Source: CAZGMJ01 sp964649005
Lineage (GTDB): Bacteria > Planctomycetota > Phycisphaerae > Sedimentisphaerales > Anaerobacaceae
Assembly: GCA_964649005.1 (NCBI GenBank)
Contig: CAZYMD010000124.1
Coordinates: forward strand, 1-15,014
Direction: 5' to 3'
Length of the DNA stretch: 15,014 bases
Under the pieces are notes generated by a model. The model made no database searches. It was not told the origin of the DNA and was given only the letters and a program-made list of their open reading frames with translations. The first letter of the stretch is position 1, and every line of letters begins with the position of its first letter. The translations under genes and the position numbers were made by a program. Shown one piece after another: positions 7,189 through 14,133 of the stretch.

Positions 7189-10107
7189 CTATTTATCCGC
7201 CGTCAGACCTGCGAATTGGGTTCGCACGCTGTAGAGCGAGGACCGGGCGGTGATGAACAGGGTTTTGCGGTCTTTGCTGCCGAAGACGAGGCAGGTCGGT
7301 CGCTGGGGGACTTCGATGGTGTCGATTTGTTTGCCTGATGGGTCGAAGACGAAGATTTGTCCTGCGGCGATGTAGACGTTGCCTTTTTCATCGACGGTGA
7401 TGTTCTCACCACCTTCCTGAGCGAACAGCTTTGGTTCGGATAGTGTTCCATCAGGCCCTACCTTGAAAGACCACGTTTTTAGCTCCGCTTCGTTGGTGAC
7501 GTAGAAAGGTTTTCCTGCAATGGCGGGCGCCATGCCAAAGGCACGAAGCAGGTCGGCTAACTTGGTTCCCCATCGGGTGGCGCCTGAGGTGAAGTCTTCG
7601 CCTGCTGGTATGAACGTGGTTTCATCTGGTGAAATATAATGAGACGGTTTCTGCATCGTCGAATCCTGCATAAAGGCGCTGTCGCCCATCCAACGGTTTA
7701 CAGGTAGGACCGCTGTCATTCCTGGCCTCGATTCTGCTGGCTGGGGCTTTAGAGAGACAATTTCGCTGTCTTTGATTTTGGGATTAAAGGCCAGAACTGT
7801 TCCATTGCCATTATAGGCGACGACCATCAGGTTCCCTGCCTTGTCGAAAGCCAACTGGACTGGCTGCTGAGGTATGTCACGAACAGCCTCGGCTTGTTTT
7901 TTCTCATTCGACCATTTGTAAATGCGATCCTCGCGGGCGTCTGCGAAATAGACGTCACCATTATCGTCAACCGTAGCGCCGGCGATGTTCAAAAATCCGT
8001 CAGCGAGTTTTTTCACTTTTGCACCATAGGCAAGAACCCATGATCCTGGTACCCGCCTTGATGGGACCGGGCCACCTAAAACATCCAGTACGGCCATTTC
8101 GTTATCGCGGACTTCAGCATTGGCGGTTGCATCGAAGATTGTGCTGTCGAATGAGACCTTGCTGTTGCTGTAGCAATGGAGATTTCTGAAGTGAATGTCA
8201 CGGGAATCGCTGATTTTTACTGCGTATGGGAAAGGCACAAAGCAACTGACTACGCGGTAGAAGAAGGTGTTCGAGAACTGGATGTCACTCGAATTGTCGA
8301 TCTGCAGGGGCAGGGCTTTGGGGCCTTCCTCCCGCTCTTCCTCGAATTGCAGGGCGTAGAATCGCCAGTTGGAGGCGTTGCGAATGATCATTTCGTTGCT
8401 CACATGATGCTCTGAGGACATTGCATAGAGCCTGCCACTCGTTGAGGTGTCGGAAATTTCCATTCCAGCGCTTGCGTAGGGGCTTGGCGTCCAGATGTCC
8501 TTGAAGGTTCCACCTCCGCCATCGGTGCCCCAAAGGCTGGCATGCTGGCTGTTCCATGCGTTGCGGTCGCCCAGTCTGCCGAACCGGTTGCGCTGGCCAG
8601 GAATACTCGTTCCGTGGCCTCCATGAAAGCGGACATCGTTTATCATCGAATTCGCTCCGGCCATCCATTTTACGCCTACGGCGCGGGGATTGACTGCGCC
8701 GGTGTAGACGCCGAAGCCAGTGAGGATGTTTGTGCCATTTTTTGGCGCTTCGATAACGGGTTTGGGACCGCCCGATCCTTCGAAGGCGAGTGTGTTATCG
8801 GGTAAGTTGATGACGGAGACTGAGGGATTTAGGCCAATTATTACGGTTTCGGGCTTGAGCTTTAATGTGTCACTTACGCAATACCACCCAATGGGCAGGT
8901 AAATGGTTTTGTATTTTGCGATGGCTTCTTTGAAGGCTGTGGTGTCGTCGGTTTGGCCATCGCCTTTTGCTCCAAGGGTTTTTATGTTGACCCATGTGTC
9001 GCAGTCGGGGAGTTTGGGGATGTCGGATTTTACCATCGCGGGTAGCGTAGTTGTTCTGTGGGCTTTAAAAGTTGTTTCAATTCGGCGGGTATCGCCGAGG
9101 CCTGTGATGTGCAGCCCGTGACTGAAACACTCGATTACGTATGTATCACCCCTGCCTTCGATTATTTTTCCGCTCTCTCGGAATTTGGCGAGGGTGGAGA
9201 CATTCTTACACGCGATGTTCTGCAGGTTAACCTGCGTGCGGGCGTTGTTCTCATTGCTGATTACCAGCGCAGGGCCAGTGATATTTTCAAGACATGCGTC
9301 ACTGAGCCAAAGCTCATCGGGTTTGTCGGGGACAATGGAAACAGCAGTGGGCACGTTTTTGAAATGAGGGCGGACTATTGCAAGACCAGCCTCGTCGCAA
9401 CTGATGGCGGCCTGGCTTTGACCTTCGAATGTGCAGTCGATTACCAAGATGGGCCAGCCTGGAGCGGACCTTTTGGTGGTGATGCCATATTGGCCACCAT
9501 GAAAATGCAGGTCCTCGACCTCATTGCCGATATCCTTCAATCCAGCCCTTGCGGATCCGAGCTTGAAATCCATGTGCGAAAGGTAGCAATGCTGCGCGAC
9601 ATGGAAGCGTATTGCAATTGCGGCGGGATTGCCTTGTTCGATCTCGATATCAATATTGCTCATAGCGCTGTAAAAAGTGCCAGCGCTGCCATCTCTTGGA
9701 GGGGTGTTGTTTCGGCCTCGGCCACCTGAGAAGTAGAGCATGTATTGTTCATCGCCTTGCTGGAAGCCTGGAGTATTTTCACTTAGTTTGAAAACGGGTC
9801 GTTTGGCGCCATAACCAATCAGGCGAACGCCAGGCCAGATGTAGACGGTTTTGGTCAGACAGTACGTTCCCGCCGGGACGAACAGTACGCCGGCACTGCT
9901 GTTCGATGAGACCTTGTCAATCGCCTGTTGCAGAGCGTCGGAATCGTCCGCTGTTCCATCGCCATGAACGGGGAAATTTTCGCTCGTCAGGTAGACAGCC
10001 GCCGGGTCGTCCAGACGCATGGTATAGAATGATGCAGCGAATATATGGTTCGGCGTGGTAATAATAACAGTCAGGAGGGAGCAAATCAGGAGAGATTTCA
10101 GACTCAT
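7189..10107 (-). CDS. Secreted tandem pectate-lyase-3/GH55-like beta-helix protein fused to SMP-30-like propeller
   Basis: This is a 972-residue protein with a signal peptide (about 1-25). Two related right-handed beta-helix halves follow. Each opens with the Pectate_lyase_3 motif, 'GDGTADDSDALQQAI' (49-63) and 'GDGQTDDTTAFKEAI' (382-396), followed by 'LFVPAGTYCLT' or 'IYLPIGWYCVS'. Two such halves make the GH55 exo-beta-1,3-glucanase-type layout, though the catalytic acid cannot be assigned by eye. Residues about 700-965 show repeated 'D..GNVY.A' blades ('VDDNGDVYFADA' 713, 'FDKAGNLMVV' 754, 'VDEKGNVYIA' 905), as in SMP-30/gluconolactonase or NHL propellers. AGAGGA at 10114-10119, six bases upstream, supports the start. 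It probably acts on polysaccharide outside the cytoplasm, with the propeller binding or processing a sugar lactone; the substrate is not predictable. It could also be a non-catalytic binding protein. Confidence 0.85.
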   Translation of the reverse strand: MSLKSLLICSLLTVIITTPNHIFAASFYTMRLDDPAAVYLTSENFPVHGDGTADDSDALQQAIDKVSSNSSAGVLFVPAGTYCLTKTVYIWPGVRLIGYGAKRPVFKLSENTPGFQQGDEQYMLYFSGGRGRNNTPPRDGSAGTFYSAMSNIDIEIEQGNPAAIAIRFHVAQHCYLSHMDFKLGSARAGLKDIGNEVEDLHFHGGQYGITTKRSAPGWPILVIDCTFEGQSQAAISCDEAGLAIVRPHFKNVPTAVSIVPDKPDELWLSDACLENITGPALVISNENNARTQVNLQNIACKNVSTLAKFRESGKIIEGRGDTYVIECFSHGLHITGLGDTRRIETTFKAHRTTTLPAMVKSDIPKLPDCDTWVNIKTLGAKGDGQTDDTTAFKEAIAKYKTIYLPIGWYCVSDTLKLKPETVIIGLNPSVSVINLPDNTLAFEGSGGPKPVIEAPKNGTNILTGFGVYTGAVNPRAVGVKWMAGANSMINDVRFHGGHGTSIPGQRNRFGRLGDRNAWNSQHASLWGTDGGGGTFKDIWTPSPYASAGMEISDTSTSGRLYAMSSEHHVSNEMIIRNASNWRFYALQFEEEREEGPKALPLQIDNSSDIQFSNTFFYRVVSCFVPFPYAVKISDSRDIHFRNLHCYSNSKVSFDSTIFDATANAEVRDNEMAVLDVLGGPVPSRRVPGSWVLAYGAKVKKLADGFLNIAGATVDDNGDVYFADAREDRIYKWSNEKKQAEAVRDIPQQPVQLAFDKAGNLMVVAYNGNGTVLAFNPKIKDSEIVSLKPQPAESRPGMTAVLPVNRWMGDSAFMQDSTMQKPSHYISPDETTFIPAGEDFTSGATRWGTKLADLLRAFGMAPAIAGKPFYVTNEAELKTWSFKVGPDGTLSEPKLFAQEGGENITVDEKGNVYIAAGQIFVFDPSGKQIDTIEVPQRPTCLVFGSKDRKTLFITARSSLYSVRTQFAGLTADK

Positions 10108-10164
10108 ATCATGTCCTCTCGAATAGTTATGTTGATTAGAGCTTGGGTCTTTATCTACTAAGCG

Positions 10165-10192
10165 ATTGTAACGCTCTGATTGCGCAATTCAA
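10165..10192 (-). promoter_or_regulatory. Predicted sigma-70-type promoter of the beta-helix gene
   Basis: On the minus strand, TTGAAT (10187-10192) is followed after 16 bases by TACAAT (10165-10170), a five-of-six match to the -10 consensus. Transcription would start near 10158, giving a leader of about 50 bases to the ATG at 10107. It lies in the 143-base gap downstream of the hydrolase gene, so the beta-helix gene can be transcribed independently of the ABC operon. Confidence 0.5.
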
Positions 10193-10225
10193 TAGAAAGA
10201 GCGCGCAAATAGAAAAATGCGTTAC
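10168..10225. promoter_or_regulatory. Inverted repeats over the promoter upstream of the beta-helix gene
   Basis: A perfect ten-base palindrome ATTGCGCAAT (10179-10188) overlaps the predicted -35 element. In addition, GTAACGC (10168-10174, overlapping the -10) is matched by its exact inverse GCGTTAC (10219-10225). These could be operator half-sites for a regulator of carbohydrate use. The evidence is symmetry and position only. Confidence 0.25.
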
Positions 10226-10250
10226 GTCTTTATCATTATGAACGTGCTGC

Positions 10251-11192
10251 TTATTGTCTTTTTTTCAAATCTTTGACGATCCATTCCTGAGCTTCCTTCC
10301 ACATAGCCTCAGTGACTTCGTGTCCGGTATCGGGGAAGGGATGAAATCGCAGACGATTTTTATCTTTTTCGTATAGAGGCTCAAGGTTCGCTACGAAACG
10401 ATGAATCGACTCGATATCGATATACCCATCTCTGGCTCCGTTTGCGAGGAAAAGCGCTTTGGGGGGAATTTTGTCAAAGCGGTTTTTGGGATCTATCGAG
10501 CAGACAAGCTCGCGGAGGCGAGGGCCATAGGAAGCGATCTTCTTTTCCTGTTCGGGGCCTGGCGGAATCTTTGTTACATCCCACCAGAAATCCACTGCGC
10601 CTGCGAGACTCGCCACTACGGTGACGCGCGGCTCGCGCCAGGCGAGTACCATTGCGGTGCTTGCGCCCATGGAGAATCCGGTCGCGGCCACTCTTGAGAT
10701 GTCGATATCCTTGCGATGCGAGAGAGCGTTCAGGATGATGGGGATGTCCTTTGCGGTGTGGGCGATAGAAGTTTGATGGACCCAGATGCTGTATTCTCCG
10801 CCGAGGGAGGCAATGTTATCTGCGTGAAAGATACCTGCAATGGAGCGCTCGCCGTGAAGGTGGGCGTCGATGGTCAGAGCGAAAATACCTTGGGATGCAA
10901 GATCGCGACACCAGCCCTCAAAGTCCTCCTTGGCGCCTCGGAAACAGTGCAGACAGATCGCAACTGGAAATGGGCCGCCTGAAGCGGGGTGGATAGCAAT
11001 CGCAGGTACGGCTTCGTCGGGATCGAAGCCCGGCAGACGGAGTTTTTCGTATACCAGCCCATCTGGCAGGGCCTTGCGTTCGAGTATCTTCATTTCAGGG
11101 TAAGAAGCATTGTCTGATGCAGAGAAAGCCACAGCAAGATTGGTCAGCAGGAAGATTAGAAGAACTGTCGTATGCCTCAAACTCATCTGCAT
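10251..11192 (-). CDS. Exported alpha/beta hydrolase (dienelactone-hydrolase/acetyl-esterase-like)
   Basis: The protein is 313 residues when started at ATG 11192. It has a signal peptide ('LLIFLLTNLAVAFSA', about 9-25). The alpha/beta-hydrolase features are an oxyanion-side 'LHCFRG' (81-86), the nucleophile elbow 'GFSMGAS' with Ser174, an acid at Asp255 ('NGARDGY') and a base at His291 ('DTGHEVT'). An open frame extends upstream to 11600, but that stretch lies antisense-frame within the permease gene and lacks coding character. GGAG at 11201-11204, eight bases from 11192, decides the start. The gene begins 17 bases after the permease stop, so it is the last gene of the ABC operon. It probably cleaves an ester, such as an acetyl or acyl group on a sugar or natural product, outside the cytoplasm; the substrate is unknown. 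The stop is preceded by an A7 run. Confidence 0.85.
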   Translation of the reverse strand: MQMSLRHTTVLLIFLLTNLAVAFSASDNASYPEMKILERKALPDGLVYEKLRLPGFDPDEAVPAIAIHPASGGPFPVAICLHCFRGAKEDFEGWCRDLASQGIFALTIDAHLHGERSIAGIFHADNIASLGGEYSIWVHQTSIAHTAKDIPIILNALSHRKDIDISRVAATGFSMGASTAMVLAWREPRVTVVASLAGAVDFWWDVTKIPPGPEQEKKIASYGPRLRELVCSIDPKNRFDKIPPKALFLANGARDGYIDIESIHRFVANLEPLYEKDKNRLRFHPFPDTGHEVTEAMWKEAQEWIVKDLKKRQ

Positions 11193-11200
11193 AGTATTTT

Positions 11201-11204
11201 CTCC
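11201..11204 (-). promoter_or_regulatory. Ribosome binding site that fixes the hydrolase start
   Basis: GGAG on the minus strand, in the 17-base gap after the permease stop and eight bases before ATG 11192. It favours this ATG over the one six bases further in (11186) and over the upstream frame extending into the permease gene. Confidence 0.65.
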
Positions 11205-11209
11205 ATTAC

Positions 11210-12001
11210 TTAATTCAACAGTCGCTTCTTGAGTCTCTTTATGGCGAACCATCCAACCACCAGGATGAATACCGCTATGTAGAGCAGATCGAGCAGCAGG
11301 GCGGGGTGGTAGCTGTTTGCACAGACTGCTCTGACCAGTCTGGCTGAATGAGTCAAAGGTAGTATTTCGGCAATGGGCCTTACGAACGATGGCAGATTTT
11401 CGATGGGGAACACCACGCCTGAGAAAAAGAACATCGGGGAGATGAATCCAGTGAAATAGAAATTGAAGTGGTTGATCGTTTTGACAAAAGACGTGATTAG
11501 CAGCGACAGCGCTGCGAACATCACAGCGGTGAAGAAGCCGATAAACGGCGACAGCAGGCTGTAGGGCAGAGTAGTGATTCCAAACGCTGACAGTATGCAC
11601 AGCACGGCGAATGAGAAGAAAAATCCCTTGGAGCCCGCCCAGAGGATCTCGCCTACAATGAGATTGTTGACTGTCATCGGGGCCGCAAGCATGCCATCAT
11701 AGACTTTTTCGAACTCAAGGCGAATGAAGGTACCAAAGCTGCATTCGAAGGCTGAGGTGAACATTGCTGTAGTTACCAGAAGCCCGGTGCCGAGGAATTC
11801 GATATACTTAAGACCGCCGACCGGCTCGGCAATGTATTTGCCTAATCCCAGTCCTATACCCGCCAGAAAAATCAACGGTTCGAGGAATGGCGGCAGACCG
11901 TTGCTAAGAAGGTTCTTGGTATAAACCCTCATGTGACGATACCAGACACCGTAGAGCCTTCGATGTAATGGCGGATAGTTATGCACGTTACTGCTTGTCA
12001 C
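11210..12001 (-). CDS. ABC-2 type transporter permease, NodJ-like
   Basis: This 263-residue protein has about six membrane segments (roughly 39-56, 66-88, 116-140, 146-172, 180-200, 228-254). It shows the NodJ-type signature region: 'PLIFLAGIGLGLGKYI' (42-57), 'FTSAFECSFGTFIRLEFEK' (81-99) and 'YDGMLAAPMTVNNLIVGEI' (101-119). NodIJ-type transporters export lipo-oligosaccharide or other lipophilic compounds; outside rhizobia the cargo is usually unknown. The start is GTG 12001, inside the last codons of the ATPase gene in another frame (14-base overlap), with GGGAGG seven bases upstream. It pairs with the ATPase encoded immediately upstream, and the hydrolase follows 17 bases later. The ABC-2 family assignment is firm; cargo and NodJ orthology are not. 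Confidence 0.88.
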   Translation of the reverse strand: MTSSNVHNYPPLHRRLYGVWYRHMRVYTKNLLSNGLPPFLEPLIFLAGIGLGLGKYIAEPVGGLKYIEFLGTGLLVTTAMFTSAFECSFGTFIRLEFEKVYDGMLAAPMTVNNLIVGEILWAGSKGFFFSFAVLCILSAFGITTLPYSLLSPFIGFFTAVMFAALSLLITSFVKTINHFNFYFTGFISPMFFFSGVVFPIENLPSFVRPIAEILPLTHSARLVRAVCANSYHPALLLDLLYIAVFILVVGWFAIKRLKKRLLN

Positions 12002-12920
12002 TCAAATGCCTCCCTGTAGCTTTCATGAACACGTCCTCGAGATTGGTATGTCGTATCAGATAATCGCTATCTTTAAGGTGGCGATCCGCCAGCTTCTTCA
12101 GTAAGTCTATATCGTTGGAATAATAACGGCTCATATCCGTTCCCTGGTCGATCCTGATCCCATCGCTTACCTGGCGTTCGATTTCTACGTTCGTATCGCG
12201 ATCCATAACTTCAAGCACGTGCTCTTCGATACTTTGTTTCAGCATGTCTCTCGGCGTCCCTTCAATGATCTTTTCGCCCTTGTGCATAATTAGCAGGCGG
12301 TCGCAGAGCTGGAACGCCTCCTCCATGTAGTGGGTGGTCAGAAGAACCGTCGTTCCCTGCTTCTGCAACTGGCGAATTTTATCCCAGATCAGGTGGCGCA
12401 CCTGCGGGTCCAGGCCTGTCGTAGGCTCATCGAGGATCAACAGCCTTGGATTGTTAAGAAGGGCCCTTGCTATGACAAGCCTTCTCTTCATACCGCCTGA
12501 AAGCTCTCGCATTTTTGACTTGGCCTTTTCCGACAGTTCAAGAAAGTCGATCAGATACTCGATACGCTCCTTTGCATCCCTGGCGGGCATATTGTAGAAG
12601 CGCGAATAGACCATCAGGTTCTGGACGACGTTAAGCTCATCATCGAGGTTGTCTTCCTGTTGGACGACGCCTGAGAGATGCTTGATGGCAAGCTCATTAT
12701 CGATAGGATCGTAGCCAAAGATGCTCATGACGTCATCGGAGTCCTTGTCTCTGATGCACTTGCCGTAGATCATCTTCATTACGGTCGTTTTGCCCGCGCC
12801 GTTCGGGCCGAGGAACCCGAAACAATTGCCTGCGTCCACTGAAAAGCTTAGCTTGTGCACCGCTCGGGTCTTACCAAAGCTCTTGCTGATATTACTGACT
12901 GTAATTATTGTCTTTGCCAT
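11988..12920 (-). CDS. ABC transporter ATP-binding protein, NodI-like
   Basis: This 310-residue ATPase has every catalytic motif intact: Walker A 'GPNGAGKT' (38-45), Q-loop 'VVQQEDNLD' (85-93), signature 'LSGGM' (140-144), Walker B 'LLILDEP' (160-166), D-loop 'GLDP' (169-172) and the H-loop His197 in 'TTHYMEE'. The 'GVVQQEDNLD' and 'SGGMKRRL.IARAL' wording is that of the drug/NodI exporter group. The C-terminal extension after about 220 is typical of ATPases paired with ABC-2 permeases. It is the first gene of a minus-strand operon with the permease (14-base overlap) and the exported hydrolase. No good Shine-Dalgarno precedes ATG 12920, which suggests a leaderless or weakly initiated message. 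Confidence 0.9.
   Translation of the reverse strand: MAKTIITVSNISKSFGKTRAVHKLSFSVDAGNCFGFLGPNGAGKTTVMKMIYGKCIRDKDSDDVMSIFGYDPIDNELAIKHLSGVVQQEDNLDDELNVVQNLMVYSRFYNMPARDAKERIEYLIDFLELSEKAKSKMRELSGGMKRRLVIARALLNNPRLLILDEPTTGLDPQVRHLIWDKIRQLQKQGTTVLLTTHYMEEAFQLCDRLLIMHKGEKIIEGTPRDMLKQSIEEHVLEVMDRDTNVEIERQVSDGIRIDQGTDMSRYYSNDIDLLKKLADRHLKDSDYLIRHTNLEDVFMKATGRHLSDKQ
12009..12014 (-). promoter_or_regulatory. Ribosome binding site for the permease GTG start
   Basis: GGGAGG on the minus strand lies within the 3' end of the ATPase gene, seven bases before GTG 12001. It is the strongest such site in the operon and supports an alternative start codon with a 14-base gene overlap. Confidence 0.7.
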
Positions 12921-12952
12921 GTTCGATGAAAAGCTTAGTTACACTACATAAA

Positions 12953-12977
12953 TGCGATTTCAAACCTGTGAATCGCA
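12953..12977. promoter_or_regulatory. Inverted repeat upstream of the ABC operon
   Basis: TGCGAT(T) at 12953-12959 pairs with ATCGCA and its flank (12971-12977). Pairing continues past a one-base bulge as C-G and A-T, leaving a six-base loop. It sits 33 bases before the ATPase ATG, inside the 254-base gap between divergent genes. It could be an operator or a 5'-leader hairpin. No confident -35/-10 pair was found on either strand here. Confidence 0.3.
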
Positions 12978-13061
12978 CTATGATACAGTATTTTACCATG
13001 AATAACAGTAGCCTGAATTATACCGGTCCAGTCGATGCCCCTGGTTTATGCCGCCCACACA

Positions 13062-13092
13062 CCTGTAAACAGCCTGGTGTCCATTTTACAGG
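13062..13092. other. Perfect 8-bp inverted repeat CCTGTAAA/TTTACAGG in the divergent gap
   Basis: CCTGTAAA (13062-13069) and TTTACAGG (13085-13092) are exact inverses with 15 bases between. Two more pairs form outside a single bulged G. It lies 82 bases upstream of the preferred start of the nucleosidase gene (13175). It may be a leader hairpin or spaced operator half-sites; there is no T-run to suggest termination. Confidence 0.3.
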
Positions 13093-13174
13093 GTGAAACA
13101 CGTGGAAATCAGCCTGCGGATATGGTAGCTTCTATGCGGCTTTTATGGCGGTTATGATTGGAGTTTACGAACGT

Positions 13175-14074
13175 ATGCGACGTATTAAGGTTTCAGGTGG
13201 TGCATGCCTGTTGATTATGTTCTTCTTCTGCTCGTGCGCCAATATTAGACGGGAGAGGGCGGTTGATAACGAGCCGGTGACGGCCATATTAGGAGCGTTC
13301 GAGAAAGAGGTGGTGCTGCTTGAGGATCGGTTGGCCGAGCGACAGGAGCATGTGATCGAGGGGATTAGATTTGTCAGTGGCAGGCTTGAGGGGCGAGAGG
13401 TTGTGATCGTCTGGACTGGGATCGGCAAGGTCAATGCAGCTATGAGCACAACGCTGCTGTTAGAGCATTTCAAGCCGAGCGAGGTGATTATCACTGGGAT
13501 TGCAGGCGGGGTGAATCCGGAGTTGGAGCCGGGCGACATTGTCATCGGGGCAAGGGTTGCCCATCACGACATGGGAACGCTATGGCCTGATGCGTTGTAC
13601 TATAAAGGTGTGAAGAACCGCCTGACCGGCTGGGCTAATCCGGTGTTCTTCGAGGCGGATAAGGAACTGCTGGCGCTGGCTTCGCAGGCCGCCGAGGCAA
13701 CAGAGTTCGTGCCTATCAGGATGGTCCAAGGTGAGAGGGTTCCGAAGGTTATCACAGGAGTGATTGTAACAGGGGATGTCTTTGTGGCATCGCCAAAGAA
13801 ATGCGAGGAGTTGCGGGAAAGACTCAAGGCCGATGCTGTTGAGATGGAGGGGGCCGCCATCGCACAGTTGTGCTACCAGCGGGATGTGCCGTGTCTTGTC
13901 ATACGCAGTATCAGTGACAATGCCGACGAAGGGGCGGTCCATGACAAGCAGATGTTCTATATTATGGCGGCGGAGAATTCCTCGCATTTAGTTGGCAGAA
14001 TGATGGAGCTAAGGGAGTCCGCTTTGGCGCCTGGTGAGATTCAGGAACCAGTTGGAGGATTATCAGGCCGATAG
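13175..14074 (+). CDS. MTA/SAH nucleosidase family protein with lipoprotein-type signal
   Basis: The frame opens at ATG 13145; ATG 13175 is preferred because it gives a short basic n-region ('MRRIK') before a hydrophobic core ending in 'FFFCSC' (299 residues). GGAG at 13160-13163 is 11 bases upstream, rather far, so the start is moderately sure. Cys21 is the likely lipidated residue, although the lipobox ('FCSC') is loose. The rest aligns by eye with E. coli MTA/SAH nucleosidase: 'GAFEKEV' (catalytic-loop Glu45), 'SGRLEGREV', 'TGIGKVNAA', 'LLLEHFKPSEVI', 'TGIAGGVNPELEPGDIVIG', 'VEMEGAAIA' (Glu225, purine/ribose site) and 'ISDNAD' (Asp248, proton donor to N7). The family cleaves the glycosidic bond of methylthioadenosine, S-adenosylhomocysteine or 5'-deoxyadenosine, releasing adenine. 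A purine permease gene follows 59 bases later on the same strand. All key residues are present, so activity is expected; the location outside the cytoplasm is the oddity. Confidence 0.85.
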   Translation: MRRIKVSGGACLLIMFFFCSCANIRRERAVDNEPVTAILGAFEKEVVLLEDRLAERQEHVIEGIRFVSGRLEGREVVIVWTGIGKVNAAMSTTLLLEHFKPSEVIITGIAGGVNPELEPGDIVIGARVAHHDMGTLWPDALYYKGVKNRLTGWANPVFFEADKELLALASQAAEATEFVPIRMVQGERVPKVITGVIVTGDVFVASPKKCEELRERLKADAVEMEGAAIAQLCYQRDVPCLVIRSISDNADEGAVHDKQMFYIMAAENSSHLVGRMMELRESALAPGEIQEPVGGLSGR

Positions 14075-14133
14075 GCATTTTTACTTTTACGCAAATGTAG
14101 TGTATGGGCGCATATTAAGTGAAGGAGTTGGAA

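Noticed and set aside
9058..9729. Plus-strand open frame of 223 codons inside the beta-helix gene
   Set aside because: It is antisense to a well-supported minus-strand gene with clear domains, and its product shows no recognisable motif or ribosome site. It is a shadow frame.
11193..11600. N-terminal extension of the exported hydrolase to a start at 11600 (449 residues)
   Set aside because: The extension lies almost wholly within the permease gene on the same strand in another frame, has no family-like sequence, and would bury the signal peptide in mid-protein. The ribosome site at 11201-11204 supports 11192.
12908..13096. Small plus-strand gene in the divergent gap
   Set aside because: The 62-codon frame has no ribosome site, begins inside the ABC ATPase gene on the opposite strand, and has no recognisable composition or motif.
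14075..14133. Purine riboswitch before the permease gene
   Set aside because: Only 59 bases separate the genes. I see no three-way-junction stem pattern or conserved loop pair, so there is no room for an aptamer plus expression platform.
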